A stretch of 52,352 bases of DNA from an uncultured beta proteobacterium (GTDB lineage: Bacteria > Pseudomonadota > Gammaproteobacteria > Burkholderiales > Burkholderiaceae_C), in assembly GCA_903828235.1 (NCBI GenBank), contig CAIKLM010000148.1, positions 69,903-122,254 on the forward strand. The letters run 5' to 3'. The notes beneath the pieces are model-generated. The model did no database searches. It was not told where the DNA came from and saw only the letters and a list, made by a program, of their open reading frames with translations. The position numbers and the translations under genes were made by a program. Positions 38,195-46,105 of the stretch are shown here, piece by piece. The stretch's first letter is position 1. Every line of letters begins with the position of its first letter.

Positions 38195-39091
38195 ATGGCC
38201 ATCTCCACCGACATGCTCGCGGCCTTCGTGAAGGTGTCCGAGCTGGCGAGCGTGAGTGCCGCGGCCGGCGAACTCGGCGTCGGCAAGAGCGTGGTGAGCA
38301 AGCGGGTGGCGCAGCTCGAGGCGGCGGTGAAGGCGACGCTGTTCTCGCGCAGCACGCGGCGCATCGCGCTCACGGCCGCCGGGGAGGCCTACCTGGAGTT
38401 TGCCCGCCGCGCGCTGCGCGAGGTGGCCAGTGCCGAGGAGCGACTGCGCGACCTGCGGGTGGAGCTGACGGGCCAGATCCGCCTGACCGCCCCGGTCTCC
38501 TGGGGCCAGCACGTGCTGGCCAAGCGGCTGCCCGACTTCCTGCGGCTGCACCCCGCGATCGAGATCGAGCTGCAGCTCGCCGATCGCCTGATGGACGTGG
38601 CGGCCGAGCGCATCGACCTGGCGCTGCGCTGGACCACGCTGCCCGCGCAGGACCTCACCGCGACCCCGATCGCCGAGGTGGACTGGGTGATCGCGGCGGC
38701 GCCTTCCTATCTGGCCGCGGCCGGCGGCGCGCCGCAGGCGGCCGCCGAGCTCGCCCGCCACCCCTGCCTGTCGTACTGGCGCGAGACTTCCGACGACACC
38801 TGGACGCTGTTCGAGGGCGGCGCCTCGCACGCGGTGCGGGTGGGCAGCCGGTACCACGTCAACAACCCCGATGCGGTGGTCGATGCGGCGCTGGCCGGCC
38901 TCGGCATCGCGCTGCTGCCGGGGTACGTGTGCCGGACGGCGCTCGACGACGGCCGGCTGCGGCGAGTGCTTCCGAACTGCGTGCCGCTGACCAAGTTCGG
39001 CACCCGCATCACCGCGTTCTCCACCCCGGAGCGCACGCGGCTGGCGCGCATCCAGGCGCTGCTCGCCTTCCTGCGCACGCAGCTCGGCTGA
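38195..39091 (+). CDS. LysR family transcriptional regulator
   Basis: The 298-residue protein has an N-terminal winged helix-turn-helix (~1-60, with FVKVSELASVSAAAGELGVG and KSVVSKRVAQLEAAVKATLF), followed by a two-lobe LysR substrate-binding domain from ~90. It belongs to the group close to CrgA/AaeR regulators, given RLTAPVSWGQHVLAKRLPDF. It is divergent from the transferase/CmcJ pair, the classic arrangement of a LysR regulator and its target. The 117-base gap would hold the shared operator, though I could not pick out a clear T-N11-A site. Confidence 0.92.
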   Translation: MAISTDMLAAFVKVSELASVSAAAGELGVGKSVVSKRVAQLEAAVKATLFSRSTRRIALTAAGEAYLEFARRALREVASAEERLRDLRVELTGQIRLTAPVSWGQHVLAKRLPDFLRLHPAIEIELQLADRLMDVAAERIDLALRWTTLPAQDLTATPIAEVDWVIAAAPSYLAAAGGAPQAAAELARHPCLSYWRETSDDTWTLFEGGASHAVRVGSRYHVNNPDAVVDAALAGLGIALLPGYVCRTALDDGRLRRVLPNCVPLTKFGTRITAFSTPERTRLARIQALLAFLRTQLG

Positions 39092-39113
39092 CCCTGCCCG
39101 CCGCCCGGGCCTG

Positions 39114-39857
39114 CTACGTCGCCACGCGCGTGCAGGTGAAGAAGCCGTTGAGCGTGAGCCGGCCCTGGCGCGGGTTGTCGCTGAGCTCGCCCGCGGGGCC
39201 GTTGTCGCTGCAGTGGAACACCCCGCCGTCGTAGAAGACGGCGCGGTTGAATCGGGCCGGCACCTGCAGCACGCGCTCGAAGTAGGCGTTGCTGCCGTGC
39301 ATGTAGCCGGGCGCGATGTCCCAGCGGGAACAGAACGCCTGCGCGTCCAGCTGCCCGGCGTCCTGCACCATGAGCTCGATCTCGTCCATGGGGCGCGTGG
39401 GGCGGTACAGGCTGGTGCCACCGAACGCGGGATCGTGGAACAGGTACAGCACCGAGGCGGCGCGCAGGCTGCGCGGGTCGCGGCCCGGGTCGTCGCGGTG
39501 GCAAAACCATTGCCGGGGCTGCAGGGCATCGGCGGGCAGGGTCACCATCGACAGCCGGCAGTCGATGCGCAGCGACCGTCGCCCGCCCAGCAGAGCCCGC
39601 ACGTGCTCGCGGAACCAGTCGTCGAGCAGGCCCGACACGGCCGGCGGCATCCACAGCTCCAGCCCGGGGTAGGCGCTGTTGCCCGGCGCCTGGAAGTGAT
39701 CGCGCCACATCACCGCCAGTTCCACCATCGCCTGCGGGTTGAGCAGGAAGTCGTCGACCACCAGGCAGAGCTTGCCCGGCAGGTGCTCGGGGTCGAGCGG
39801 CACGGCCTCGATGCGGGCCCCGGGGTTGAAGCGTGGCAGGAAGTCGTGCAGGTCCAT
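39114..39857 (-). CDS. DUF6445 family protein, putative 2-oxoglutarate/iron oxygenase
   Basis: The 247-residue protein fits DUF6445. Its core has WFCHRDDPGRDPRSLRAASV, whose HxD looks like the iron-binding motif of 2-oxoglutarate/Fe(II) oxygenases, and LFHDPAFGGTSLYRP. A distal candidate histidine is in DGGVFHCSDNGP, followed by LTLNGFF. This matches the jelly-roll order of prolyl-hydroxylase-like enzymes. Members are sometimes found near secondary metabolism or TonB genes, and no substrate is known. The ATG at 39857 fits; upstream extension would be unlike the family. It is convergent with the LysR gene, with 22 bases between. Confidence 0.75.
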   Translation of the reverse strand: MDLHDFLPRFNPGARIEAVPLDPEHLPGKLCLVVDDFLLNPQAMVELAVMWRDHFQAPGNSAYPGLELWMPPAVSGLLDDWFREHVRALLGGRRSLRIDCRLSMVTLPADALQPRQWFCHRDDPGRDPRSLRAASVLYLFHDPAFGGTSLYRPTRPMDEIELMVQDAGQLDAQAFCSRWDIAPGYMHGSNAYFERVLQVPARFNRAVFYDGGVFHCSDNGPAGELSDNPRQGRLTLNGFFTCTRVAT

Positions 39858-39935
39858 GGCGGCGCCATTCTCGCCGCGGCGGCGTGCGGGTAAGTCCCAG
39901 GGGCTGCACCCGCTTGGCGCAGCCGCACCAATCCG

Positions 39936-39964
39936 ATACAAACCGTGCATCGTTTTGTATGCAA
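39936..39964 (+). promoter_or_regulatory. candidate GntR operator
   Basis: An AT-rich island in the 165-base divergent gap upstream of the GntR gene. It contains the inverted repeat ATACAAA (39936-39942) and TTTGTAT (39954-39960). The second arm is part of TTGTATGCAA (39955-39964), one base away from the perfect palindrome TTGTATACAA often seen as a GntR (FCD group) operator. It starts 59 bases before the end of the gntR leader, a sensible place for autoregulation. Confidence 0.5.
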
Positions 39965-40022
39965 TCTCCCGGGCTCATGGTGTGCGGGGCCCGGCACGGC
40001 GATTGCGTGGCGAGGGCCACCG

Positions 40023-40730
40023 ATGAGCGCAGTCCTGTCCGACGCCGACATCCACGCCCGCCTGGCCGAGGCCGTCCTCGACCAGCGCCTGGCGCCGGGC
40101 CAGCGTCTGCGCGAGGACGAACTGGGTCAGGCTTTCGGCGTGTCGCGCACGCGCATCCGGCAGGTGCTGATCCGCCTGGCCAGCGAGGACCTCGTCACCC
40201 TGGTGCCCAACGCCGGCGCGCGCGTGGCCGAGCCCACCCCCGACGAGGCGCGCGAGGTCTTCGCCGTGCGCCGCCTGCTCGAGCCCGAACTGCTGGCCGC
40301 CTTCGTGGCCCGGGCCACCGCGGCCGACCTGCGCGCGCTGCAGGGCTGGATCCGCGACGAGGAGCGCGCGCGCGCCGACGGCCGCCGCCACGACGCCATC
40401 CGCCACGCGGGCGCCTTCCACCTGCACGTGGCTGAACACGCTGGCAACCGCACGCTGGCGCGGCTGCTGCGGCCGCTGGTGATGCGCACCTCGCTCGTGC
40501 TGCTGCGCTACGGGCCGCAGGACATCCGCGACGGCGGCGACGCCAGCTGCGACTGCCGCGAGCACCGCAGCATCCTGGCCGCCATCAAGCTGCGCGACGG
40601 GGCGGCCGCCGGCCGCGCGATGGTGGAGCACCTGTCGCGGCTGGAGTCGCAGCTGCAGTTCGGGGTGCCCGAGCGCGCCGCGCCGGGGCTGGCCATGTTG
40701 CTGGGCCTGGCCGACGGGGCCCCCGCGTGA
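40023..40730 (+). CDS. GntR family regulator (FadR/FCD subfamily)
   Basis: The 235-residue repressor has an N-terminal winged helix with LAPGQRLREDELGQAFGVSR and TRIRQVLIRLASEDLVTLVP (~25-65), and a helical FCD ligand-binding domain (~85-215). The latter has the metal-binding type residues Asp/His in FHLHVAEHAGN and CREHRSILAAI. FCD regulators sense organic acids or catabolic intermediates. The next gene overlaps by four bases (GTGA). Position at the head of the ureide/amide cluster makes it the likely local regulator, in particular of itself and the racemase-like gene. Confidence 0.92.
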   Translation: MSAVLSDADIHARLAEAVLDQRLAPGQRLREDELGQAFGVSRTRIRQVLIRLASEDLVTLVPNAGARVAEPTPDEAREVFAVRRLLEPELLAAFVARATAADLRALQGWIRDEERARADGRRHDAIRHAGAFHLHVAEHAGNRTLARLLRPLVMRTSLVLLRYGPQDIRDGGDASCDCREHRSILAAIKLRDGAAAGRAMVEHLSRLESQLQFGVPERAAPGLAMLLGLADGAPA

Positions 40731-41473
40731 GCACGCTGCTGCTGCTGAACCCCAACACCAGCGCCGAGGTGAGCGCGCTGCTGGAGCGCCACGCCGCGCC
40801 CGTGGCGCAGGCCGCCGGGCTGCGGCTGGCCGTGGCCACGGCGCGATTCGGCCCACGCTACATCACCGGCGAGGCCGGCGCCGCGGTGGCGGGCCATGCG
40901 GCGCTGGACGCCTACGCCGCCCACGTGCAGGCGCGTGGCCGGCCGGCGGCCGTGCTGCTGGCCTGCTTCGGCGACCCCGGCCTGTTCGCGCTGCGCGCCA
41001 CGGCCGGCGTGCCCGTGCTCGGCCTGGCCGAGGCGTCCATGCTGGCCGCGGCCCGCCACGGGCCCTTCGTCGTCGTCACCGGGGGCGCGGCCTGGGTGCC
41101 GATGCTGCAGCGGCTGGCCACGCTGCTGCCGCTGCCCGCGCCGCTGCTGGGCGTGCAGGCCGTGCACCGCAGCGGGGGCGAGATGGCCGCCGACCCGGCG
41201 GGGGCCGTCGAGCTGCTGCACGCCGCCGCGCGCGAGGCCTTGCAGCGCTGGCCCGCGGCGCGCACCGTGCTGCTGGGCGGCGCCGGCCTGGCCGGCCTGG
41301 CCGCGCCGCTGGCCGGGCGGCTGCCGTGCCCGGTGCTCGACAACCTCCAAGAGGCGCTGCACGCCGGCGTGGCCGCCGCGCAGCCCCTGGCGCAGACCCC
41401 GTCCCGGGCTCCCGAGCCCGGCCCCTGGGTGGGCCTGTCGCCCGAACTCAGCGCCTGGCTGCAGCCGGGCTGA
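40727..41473 (+). CDS. Asp/Glu/hydantoin racemase family protein lacking the second active-site Cys
   Basis: The 248-residue protein fits the Asp/Glu/hydantoin racemase family that includes allantoin and hydantoin racemases. LLLLNPNTSAE is the N-terminal signature and Cys80 in ACFGDPGLFAL is the first catalytic cysteine. The second is expected in LGCAGM; here the segment reads LLGGAGLAG, so the position (about 185) is Gly. Cys201 is present but outside the motif. A one-cysteine enzyme should not do two-base racemization, so it may be a lyase, hydrolase or isomerase of another kind. The start is GTG overlapping the regulator stop. Confidence 0.85.
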   Translation: MSTLLLLNPNTSAEVSALLERHAAPVAQAAGLRLAVATARFGPRYITGEAGAAVAGHAALDAYAAHVQARGRPAAVLLACFGDPGLFALRATAGVPVLGLAEASMLAAARHGPFVVVTGGAAWVPMLQRLATLLPLPAPLLGVQAVHRSGGEMAADPAGAVELLHAAAREALQRWPAARTVLLGGAGLAGLAAPLAGRLPCPVLDNLQEALHAGVAAAQPLAQTPSRAPEPGPWVGLSPELSAWLQPG

Positions 41474-41475
41474 GC

Positions 41476-41490
41476 TGGCATGCCGTTTGC
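41476..41490 (+). promoter_or_regulatory. candidate sigma-54 (RpoN) promoter
   Basis: TGGCATGCCGTTTGC matches the -24/-12 consensus TGGCACG-N4-TTGC with one mismatch, and the GG (41477-41478) and GC (41489-41490) are exactly 10 bases apart. It lies in the 53-base gap after the racemase stop and is followed by a T-rich stretch. Transcription would start near 41502, leaving a short leader with the ribosome-binding site AGGAGAG before the ATG at 41527. Confidence 0.65.
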
Positions 41491-41526
41491 CTTTCTTTTT
41501 CGATCCATTCACCAGGAGAGAGCCCG

Positions 41527-43203
41527 ATGAAGCGCATCCCGACCCCTCGCCCCGTTAACGCCCGCCGTGCTGCCGCCGGCCTGGTGTTCGGCCTCGGCAC
41601 CCTGGCGGCGGCGCTGGCCCTGCCGGCGCACGCGCAGGAGAAGCTGCTGCGCATCGCGATGACGGCGGCGGACATCCCGCGCACGCTCGGCCAGCCCGAC
41701 CAGGGCTTCGAGGGCAACCGCTTCACCGGCATCCCGATGTACGACGCGCTCACGCACTGGGACCTCTCCAAGGCCGATGCCCCGAGCGTGCTGATCCCGG
41801 GACTGGCGCTGAGCTGGGCCGTGGACGCCAAGGACAAGACGAAGTGGGTGTTCAAGCTGCGCCCGGGCGTGAAGTTCCACGACGGCAGCGACTTCAACGC
41901 CGACGCCGTGGTGTGGAACGTGCGCAAGGTGCTCGACAAGGACGCCGTGCACTTCGACGCCAGCCAGGTGGGCGTCACCGCCAGCCGCATGCCCACGCTG
42001 CGCAGCGCGCGCAAGATCGACAACCTCACAGTCGAGCTGACCACCAGCGAGCCGGACTCCTTCCTGCCGCTGAACCTGACCAACCTGTTCATGGCCAGCC
42101 CCGCGCATTGGCAGAAGAAGTTCGATGCCGCCCCCGGCGCCACGCCGGCCGACAAGTCCAAGGCGGCGTGGACGGCCTTCGCGGCCGACGCCAGCGGCTC
42201 GGGCCCCTTCCGGATGGTCCGCTTCGTGCCGCGCGAGCGGCTGGAGCTCGCGGCCAACAAGGCCTACTGGGACGCGAAGCGCGTGCCCAAGATCGACCGC
42301 GTCGTGATGCTGCCCATGCCCGAGGCCAACGCGCGCACGGCGGCGCTGCTGTCGGGCCAGGTCGACTGGATCGAGGCCCCGGCGCCCGACGCGATGGGCG
42401 CCATCCAGAATCGCGGCCACAAGATCTACTTCAACCAGCAGCCGCACGTCTGGCCCTGGCAGCTGAGCTTCGCCGAGGGCTCGCCCTGGCTGGACAAGCG
42501 CGTGCGCCACGCCGCCAACCTGTGCGTGGACCGCACGGGGCTGCTCAAGCTGCTGGGCGGCATGATGGGCATCCCCAAGGGCACGGTGCCGCCCGGCCAC
42601 CCGTGGTGGGGCAACCCCAAGTTCGACATCAAGTACGACGTCGCCGCGGCGCGGCAGCTGATGACGGAAGCCGGCCACAGCGCTGCCAAGCCGCTGCGGG
42701 TGAAGGTGCAGATCAGCGCCAGCGGCTCGGGCCAGATGCAGCCCCTGCCGATGAACGAGTTCGTGCAGCAGAGCCTGAAGCAGTGCTTCTTCGACGTGCA
42801 GTTCGACGTCATCGAGTGGAACACGCTGTTCACCAACTGGCGCCGCGGCGCCAAGGATCCCACCGCCAACGGCGCCCACGCCATCAACGTGAGCTACGCC
42901 GCGATGGACCCGTTCTTCGCGATGGTGCGCTTCACCAGCACCAAGACCTTCCCGCCCGTGAGCAACAACTGGGGCTACTTCGGCAACGCCGAGTTCGACA
43001 AGCTGATCGCCGACGCGCGGACCAGCTTCGACGACAAGGCCCGTGACGCGGCGCTGGCCAAGCTGCACGCCCGCATCGTCGAGGAGGCGCCGTTCGTCTG
43101 GATTGCGCACGACGTCGGCCCGCGCGCGATGACGGCGCGCGTGAAGAACGTGGTGCAGCCGCGCAGCTGGTTCATCGACATCGCCACGATGTCGATGGAC
43201 TGA
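41527..43203 (+). CDS. peptide/dipeptide-type ABC substrate-binding protein
   Basis: The 558-residue precursor has a signal peptide with a basic start (MKRIPTPRPVNARR), a hydrophobic core and a cut near AHAQ (~36). The mature part is a type 5 periplasmic binding protein (DppA/OppA/GsiB): WVFKLRPGVKFHDGSDFNAD, SGSGPFRMVRFVPRERLELA and KRVRHAANLCVDRTGLLKLL. The ligand may be a peptide, opine, nickel complex or an amide/ureide; the cluster favours a nitrogen-rich small molecule. It is the first gene behind the sigma-54-like promoter and heads a five-gene importer/amidase operon. Confidence 0.93.
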   Translation: MKRIPTPRPVNARRAAAGLVFGLGTLAAALALPAHAQEKLLRIAMTAADIPRTLGQPDQGFEGNRFTGIPMYDALTHWDLSKADAPSVLIPGLALSWAVDAKDKTKWVFKLRPGVKFHDGSDFNADAVVWNVRKVLDKDAVHFDASQVGVTASRMPTLRSARKIDNLTVELTTSEPDSFLPLNLTNLFMASPAHWQKKFDAAPGATPADKSKAAWTAFAADASGSGPFRMVRFVPRERLELAANKAYWDAKRVPKIDRVVMLPMPEANARTAALLSGQVDWIEAPAPDAMGAIQNRGHKIYFNQQPHVWPWQLSFAEGSPWLDKRVRHAANLCVDRTGLLKLLGGMMGIPKGTVPPGHPWWGNPKFDIKYDVAAARQLMTEAGHSAAKPLRVKVQISASGSGQMQPLPMNEFVQQSLKQCFFDVQFDVIEWNTLFTNWRRGAKDPTANGAHAINVSYAAMDPFFAMVRFTSTKTFPPVSNNWGYFGNAEFDKLIADARTSFDDKARDAALAKLHARIVEEAPFVWIAHDVGPRAMTARVKNVVQPRSWFIDIATMSMD

Positions 43204-43233
43204 CGCGCCCGAAGCACCGCCCGCGCCCGGCCG

Positions 43234-44187
43234 ATGTTCGCCTACCTGCTGCGCCGCATCCTGTACACGCTGCCCATCATGGGCGGCGTGGCCCTGGTCT
43301 GCTTCGCGCTGGTGCACCTCGCGCCGGGTGATCCGCTGGTGTCGGTGCTGCCGCCCGACGCCAGCGCCGAGCTGCAGCAGCAGCTGCGCACGCTCTACGG
43401 CTTCGACCGCAGCCTGCCCGAGCAGTTCGTCAGCTGGGTCTGGCGCGCGCTGCACGGCGACCTGGGCACCAGCATCGCCAGCAACCGCCCCGTCACCAGC
43501 GAGGTGATGACGGCAGTGGTCAACACGCTGCGCCTGGCGGTGGTGGCCACGCTCATCGGCTTCTTCTTCGGCTGCCTGTTCGGCTTCGTGGCGGGCTACT
43601 TCCGCAACAGCTGGGTGGACCGCAGCGCCTCGCTGCTCAGCGTGCTGGGCGTCAGCGTGCCCCACTACTGGCTGGGCATGGTGCTGGTGATCATCTTCGC
43701 GGCGCAGCTCAACTGGCTGCCGGCCACCGGCGCCGGCCCGGGCGGCAGCGACGAGTGGGCCTGGAACTGGGAGCACATCAAGCACATGCTGCTGCCGGCC
43801 ATCACCATGAGCGTGATCCCCATGGGCATCGTGGCGCGCACGGTGCGGGCGCTGGTGGCCGAGATCCTGGCGCAGGAGTTCGTGGTCGGCCTTCGCGCCA
43901 AGGGGCTGACGCACTTCGGCGTGTTCCGCCACGTCGTCAAGAACGCCGCGCCCACGGCGCTGGCCGTGATGGGCCTGCAGCTGGGCTACCTGCTCGGCGG
44001 CAGCATCCTCATCGAGACGGTGTTCGCCTGGCCGGGCACCGGCTTCCTGCTCAACAGCGCCATCTTCCAGCGCGACCTGCCGCTGCTGCAGGGCACGATC
44101 CTCGTGCTGGCGATGTTCTTCGTCGTGCTCAACGTCGTCGTCGACATCGTGCAGTCGCTGCTCGACCCGCGGATCGCCCGCTCATGA
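43234..44187 (+). CDS. ABC transporter permease (DppB-like)
   Basis: The 317-residue inner-membrane protein has the DppB layout: MFAYLLRRILYTLPIMGGVA, a periplasmic segment with PDASAELQQQLRTLYGFDRS, and six helices. The cytoplasmic EAA loop EFVVGLRAKGLTHFGVFRHV contacts the ATPases. It starts 30 bases after the binding-protein gene and its stop overlaps the next permease start (ATGA). Confidence 0.95.
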   Translation: MFAYLLRRILYTLPIMGGVALVCFALVHLAPGDPLVSVLPPDASAELQQQLRTLYGFDRSLPEQFVSWVWRALHGDLGTSIASNRPVTSEVMTAVVNTLRLAVVATLIGFFFGCLFGFVAGYFRNSWVDRSASLLSVLGVSVPHYWLGMVLVIIFAAQLNWLPATGAGPGGSDEWAWNWEHIKHMLLPAITMSVIPMGIVARTVRALVAEILAQEFVVGLRAKGLTHFGVFRHVVKNAAPTALAVMGLQLGYLLGGSILIETVFAWPGTGFLLNSAIFQRDLPLLQGTILVLAMFFVVLNVVVDIVQSLLDPRIARS

Positions 44188-45071
44188 GCGCCGCCATCAC
44201 CCCCGGCGCGGCCGTCGCGGAACCGGCGCCCCCTTCGCGCGGCTACTGGGCCAGCGTCGGCGTGCGCGTGCTGCGCGACCCGGTGTTCTGGGTGGCCGCG
44301 TCCATCGTGCTGGCGCTGCTGGCCATGGCCCTGTTCGGCCCCTGGATCGCGCCGGCCGACCCGCAGGCCAGCAGCATGCTGTCGCGCCTGAAGCCCATCG
44401 GCACCGAGGGCCACCCGCTGGGCACCGACGAGCTCGGCCGCGACCTGCTCAGCCGCCTGATCGTCGGCGCGCGCCTGAGCCTGTTCATGGGCATCACCCC
44501 GGTGATCCTGGCCTTCGTCATCGGCTCGGCGATCGGCATCCTGGCCGGCTACGCGGGCGGCCTCACCAACACGGCGATCATGCGCACGATCGACGTGTTC
44601 TACGCCTTCCCCAGCGTGCTGCTGGCCATCGCGCTCAGCGGCGCCCTGGGCGCCGGCATCGGCAACGCGCTGCTGTCGCTGACGATCGTGTTCATCCCGC
44701 CGATCGCCCGCGTGGCCGAGAGCGTGACGACGCAGGTGCGCAACCGCGACTACGTCGAGGCCGCGCGGGCCAGCGGCGCCGGCGCCTTCACCATCGTGCG
44801 CGTGCACGTGCTGGGCAACGTGCTGGGGCCCATCTTCGTGTACGCCACCAGCCTGATCGCGGTGAGCATGATCCTGGCCAGCGGGCTGAGCTTCCTGGGC
44901 CTGGGCGTCAAGCCGCCCGAGCCCGAGTGGGGCCTGATGCTCAACACGCTGCGCACCGCCATCTACGTGCAGCCCTGGGTCGCGGCGCTGCCCGGCGTGA
45001 TGATCTTCATCACCTCGATCGCCTTCAACCTGCTGAGCGACTCGCTCCGCGCCGCGATGGACAACAAGTGA
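44184..45071 (+). CDS. ABC transporter permease (DppC-like)
   Basis: The 295-residue partner permease has the DppC N-terminal domain (OppC_N, with LLAMALFGPWIAPADPQ), the motif HPLGTDELGRDLLSRLIVGA, and the EAA loop YVEAARASGAGAFTIVRVHV. Another family marker is LSFLGLGVKPPEPEWGLML. It pairs with the DppB-like protein to form the import channel. It overlaps both neighbours by one to four bases. Confidence 0.96.
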   Translation: MSAAITPGAAVAEPAPPSRGYWASVGVRVLRDPVFWVAASIVLALLAMALFGPWIAPADPQASSMLSRLKPIGTEGHPLGTDELGRDLLSRLIVGARLSLFMGITPVILAFVIGSAIGILAGYAGGLTNTAIMRTIDVFYAFPSVLLAIALSGALGAGIGNALLSLTIVFIPPIARVAESVTTQVRNRDYVEAARASGAGAFTIVRVHVLGNVLGPIFVYATSLIAVSMILASGLSFLGLGVKPPEPEWGLMLNTLRTAIYVQPWVAALPGVMIFITSIAFNLLSDSLRAAMDNK

Positions 45072-46105
45072 TGGACGCCACCGTGCGCAAGCCGCTGCTG
45101 GCGGTACGGGGCCTGGTCAAGCACTTCCCGCTGAAGCGCGACGTGCTCGGCCGCGGCGGCGGCGTGGTGCGCGCCGTCGACGACGTGAACTTCCAGGTGC
45201 TCGCGGGCGAGACGCTGGGCGTGGTGGGCGAAAGCGGCTGCGGCAAGAGCACCACCGCGCGGCTGCTGATGCAGCTTATCGAGCCGACGGCCGGCGAGGT
45301 CGTCTTCGACGGGGCCCTGGTGGGCAGCCGCGACCTGCCGCTGAAGGAGTACCGCCGCCAGGTGCAGATGGTGTTCCAGGACAGCTACGCCAGCCTGAAC
45401 CCGCGCATGACCATCGAGGACAGCATCGCCTTCGGGCCGCAGGTGCACGGCGTGCCGGTGCGCGAGGCCGTCGAGCGCGCGCGCAGCCTGCTGGCCAAGG
45501 TGGGCCTGGAGCCGGGCCGCTTCGCCGAGCGCTACCCGCACGAGCTCTCGGGCGGGCAGCGACAGCGCGTGAACATCGCCCGGGCGCTGGCGCTGCAGCC
45601 GCGCATCGTGATCCTCGACGAGGCCGTCTCGGCGCTGGACAAGAGCGTCGAGGCGCAGGTGCTGAACCTGCTGATGGACCTGAAGGACGAGTTCGGCCTG
45701 ACCTACGTGTTCATCAGCCACGACCTGCACGTGGTGCGCTTCGTCTCCGACCGCGTGATGGTGATGTACCTGGGCGAGGTGGCCGAGCTCGGCGAGGCCG
45801 AGTCGCTGTTCGTGGCCCCGCGGCACCCCTACACCAAGGCGCTGCTGTCGAGCATGCCCAGCATGGACCCCGACCGCCGCACGCTCGAGGCGCCGCTGGC
45901 CGGCGACCCGCCCAACCCCATCAACCCGCCCAGCGGTTGCCGCTTCCACCCGCGCTGCCCCAGGGCCGAGGCCGTGTGCGCGCAGCGGGCGCCGTCGCGC
46001 CGGGCGCTGGCCTTGCCCGGGGCCACCGAGGGCGTGGCCTGCCTGATGAACGAGCCCGGCAGCGGCCACACGGCCGCGGCGCCGGCGCAGGAGCCTGCCG
46101 CATGA
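45071..46105 (+). CDS. ABC transporter ATP-binding protein (DppF-like)
   Basis: The 344-residue ATPase has Walker A GESGCGKSTTAR, Q-loop VFQDSYASLNPRM, signature LSGGQRQRVNIA, Walker B IVILDEAVSALD and switch HDLHVVRFVSDR. The C-terminal oligopeptide/dipeptide domain has the cysteine cluster CRFHPRCPRAEAVC, which in relatives binds an iron-sulfur cluster. It energizes the importer together with the next gene; the ATG overlaps the upstream stop by one base. Confidence 0.96.
   Translation: MDATVRKPLLAVRGLVKHFPLKRDVLGRGGGVVRAVDDVNFQVLAGETLGVVGESGCGKSTTARLLMQLIEPTAGEVVFDGALVGSRDLPLKEYRRQVQMVFQDSYASLNPRMTIEDSIAFGPQVHGVPVREAVERARSLLAKVGLEPGRFAERYPHELSGGQRQRVNIARALALQPRIVILDEAVSALDKSVEAQVLNLLMDLKDEFGLTYVFISHDLHVVRFVSDRVMVMYLGEVAELGEAESLFVAPRHPYTKALLSSMPSMDPDRRTLEAPLAGDPPNPINPPSGCRFHPRCPRAEAVCAQRAPSRRALALPGATEGVACLMNEPGSGHTAAAPAQEPAA

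Noticed and set aside
40727..41473. Confident naming as allantoin racemase (hpxA)
   Set aside because: The second active-site cysteine is replaced by Gly, so I did not give a gene symbol.
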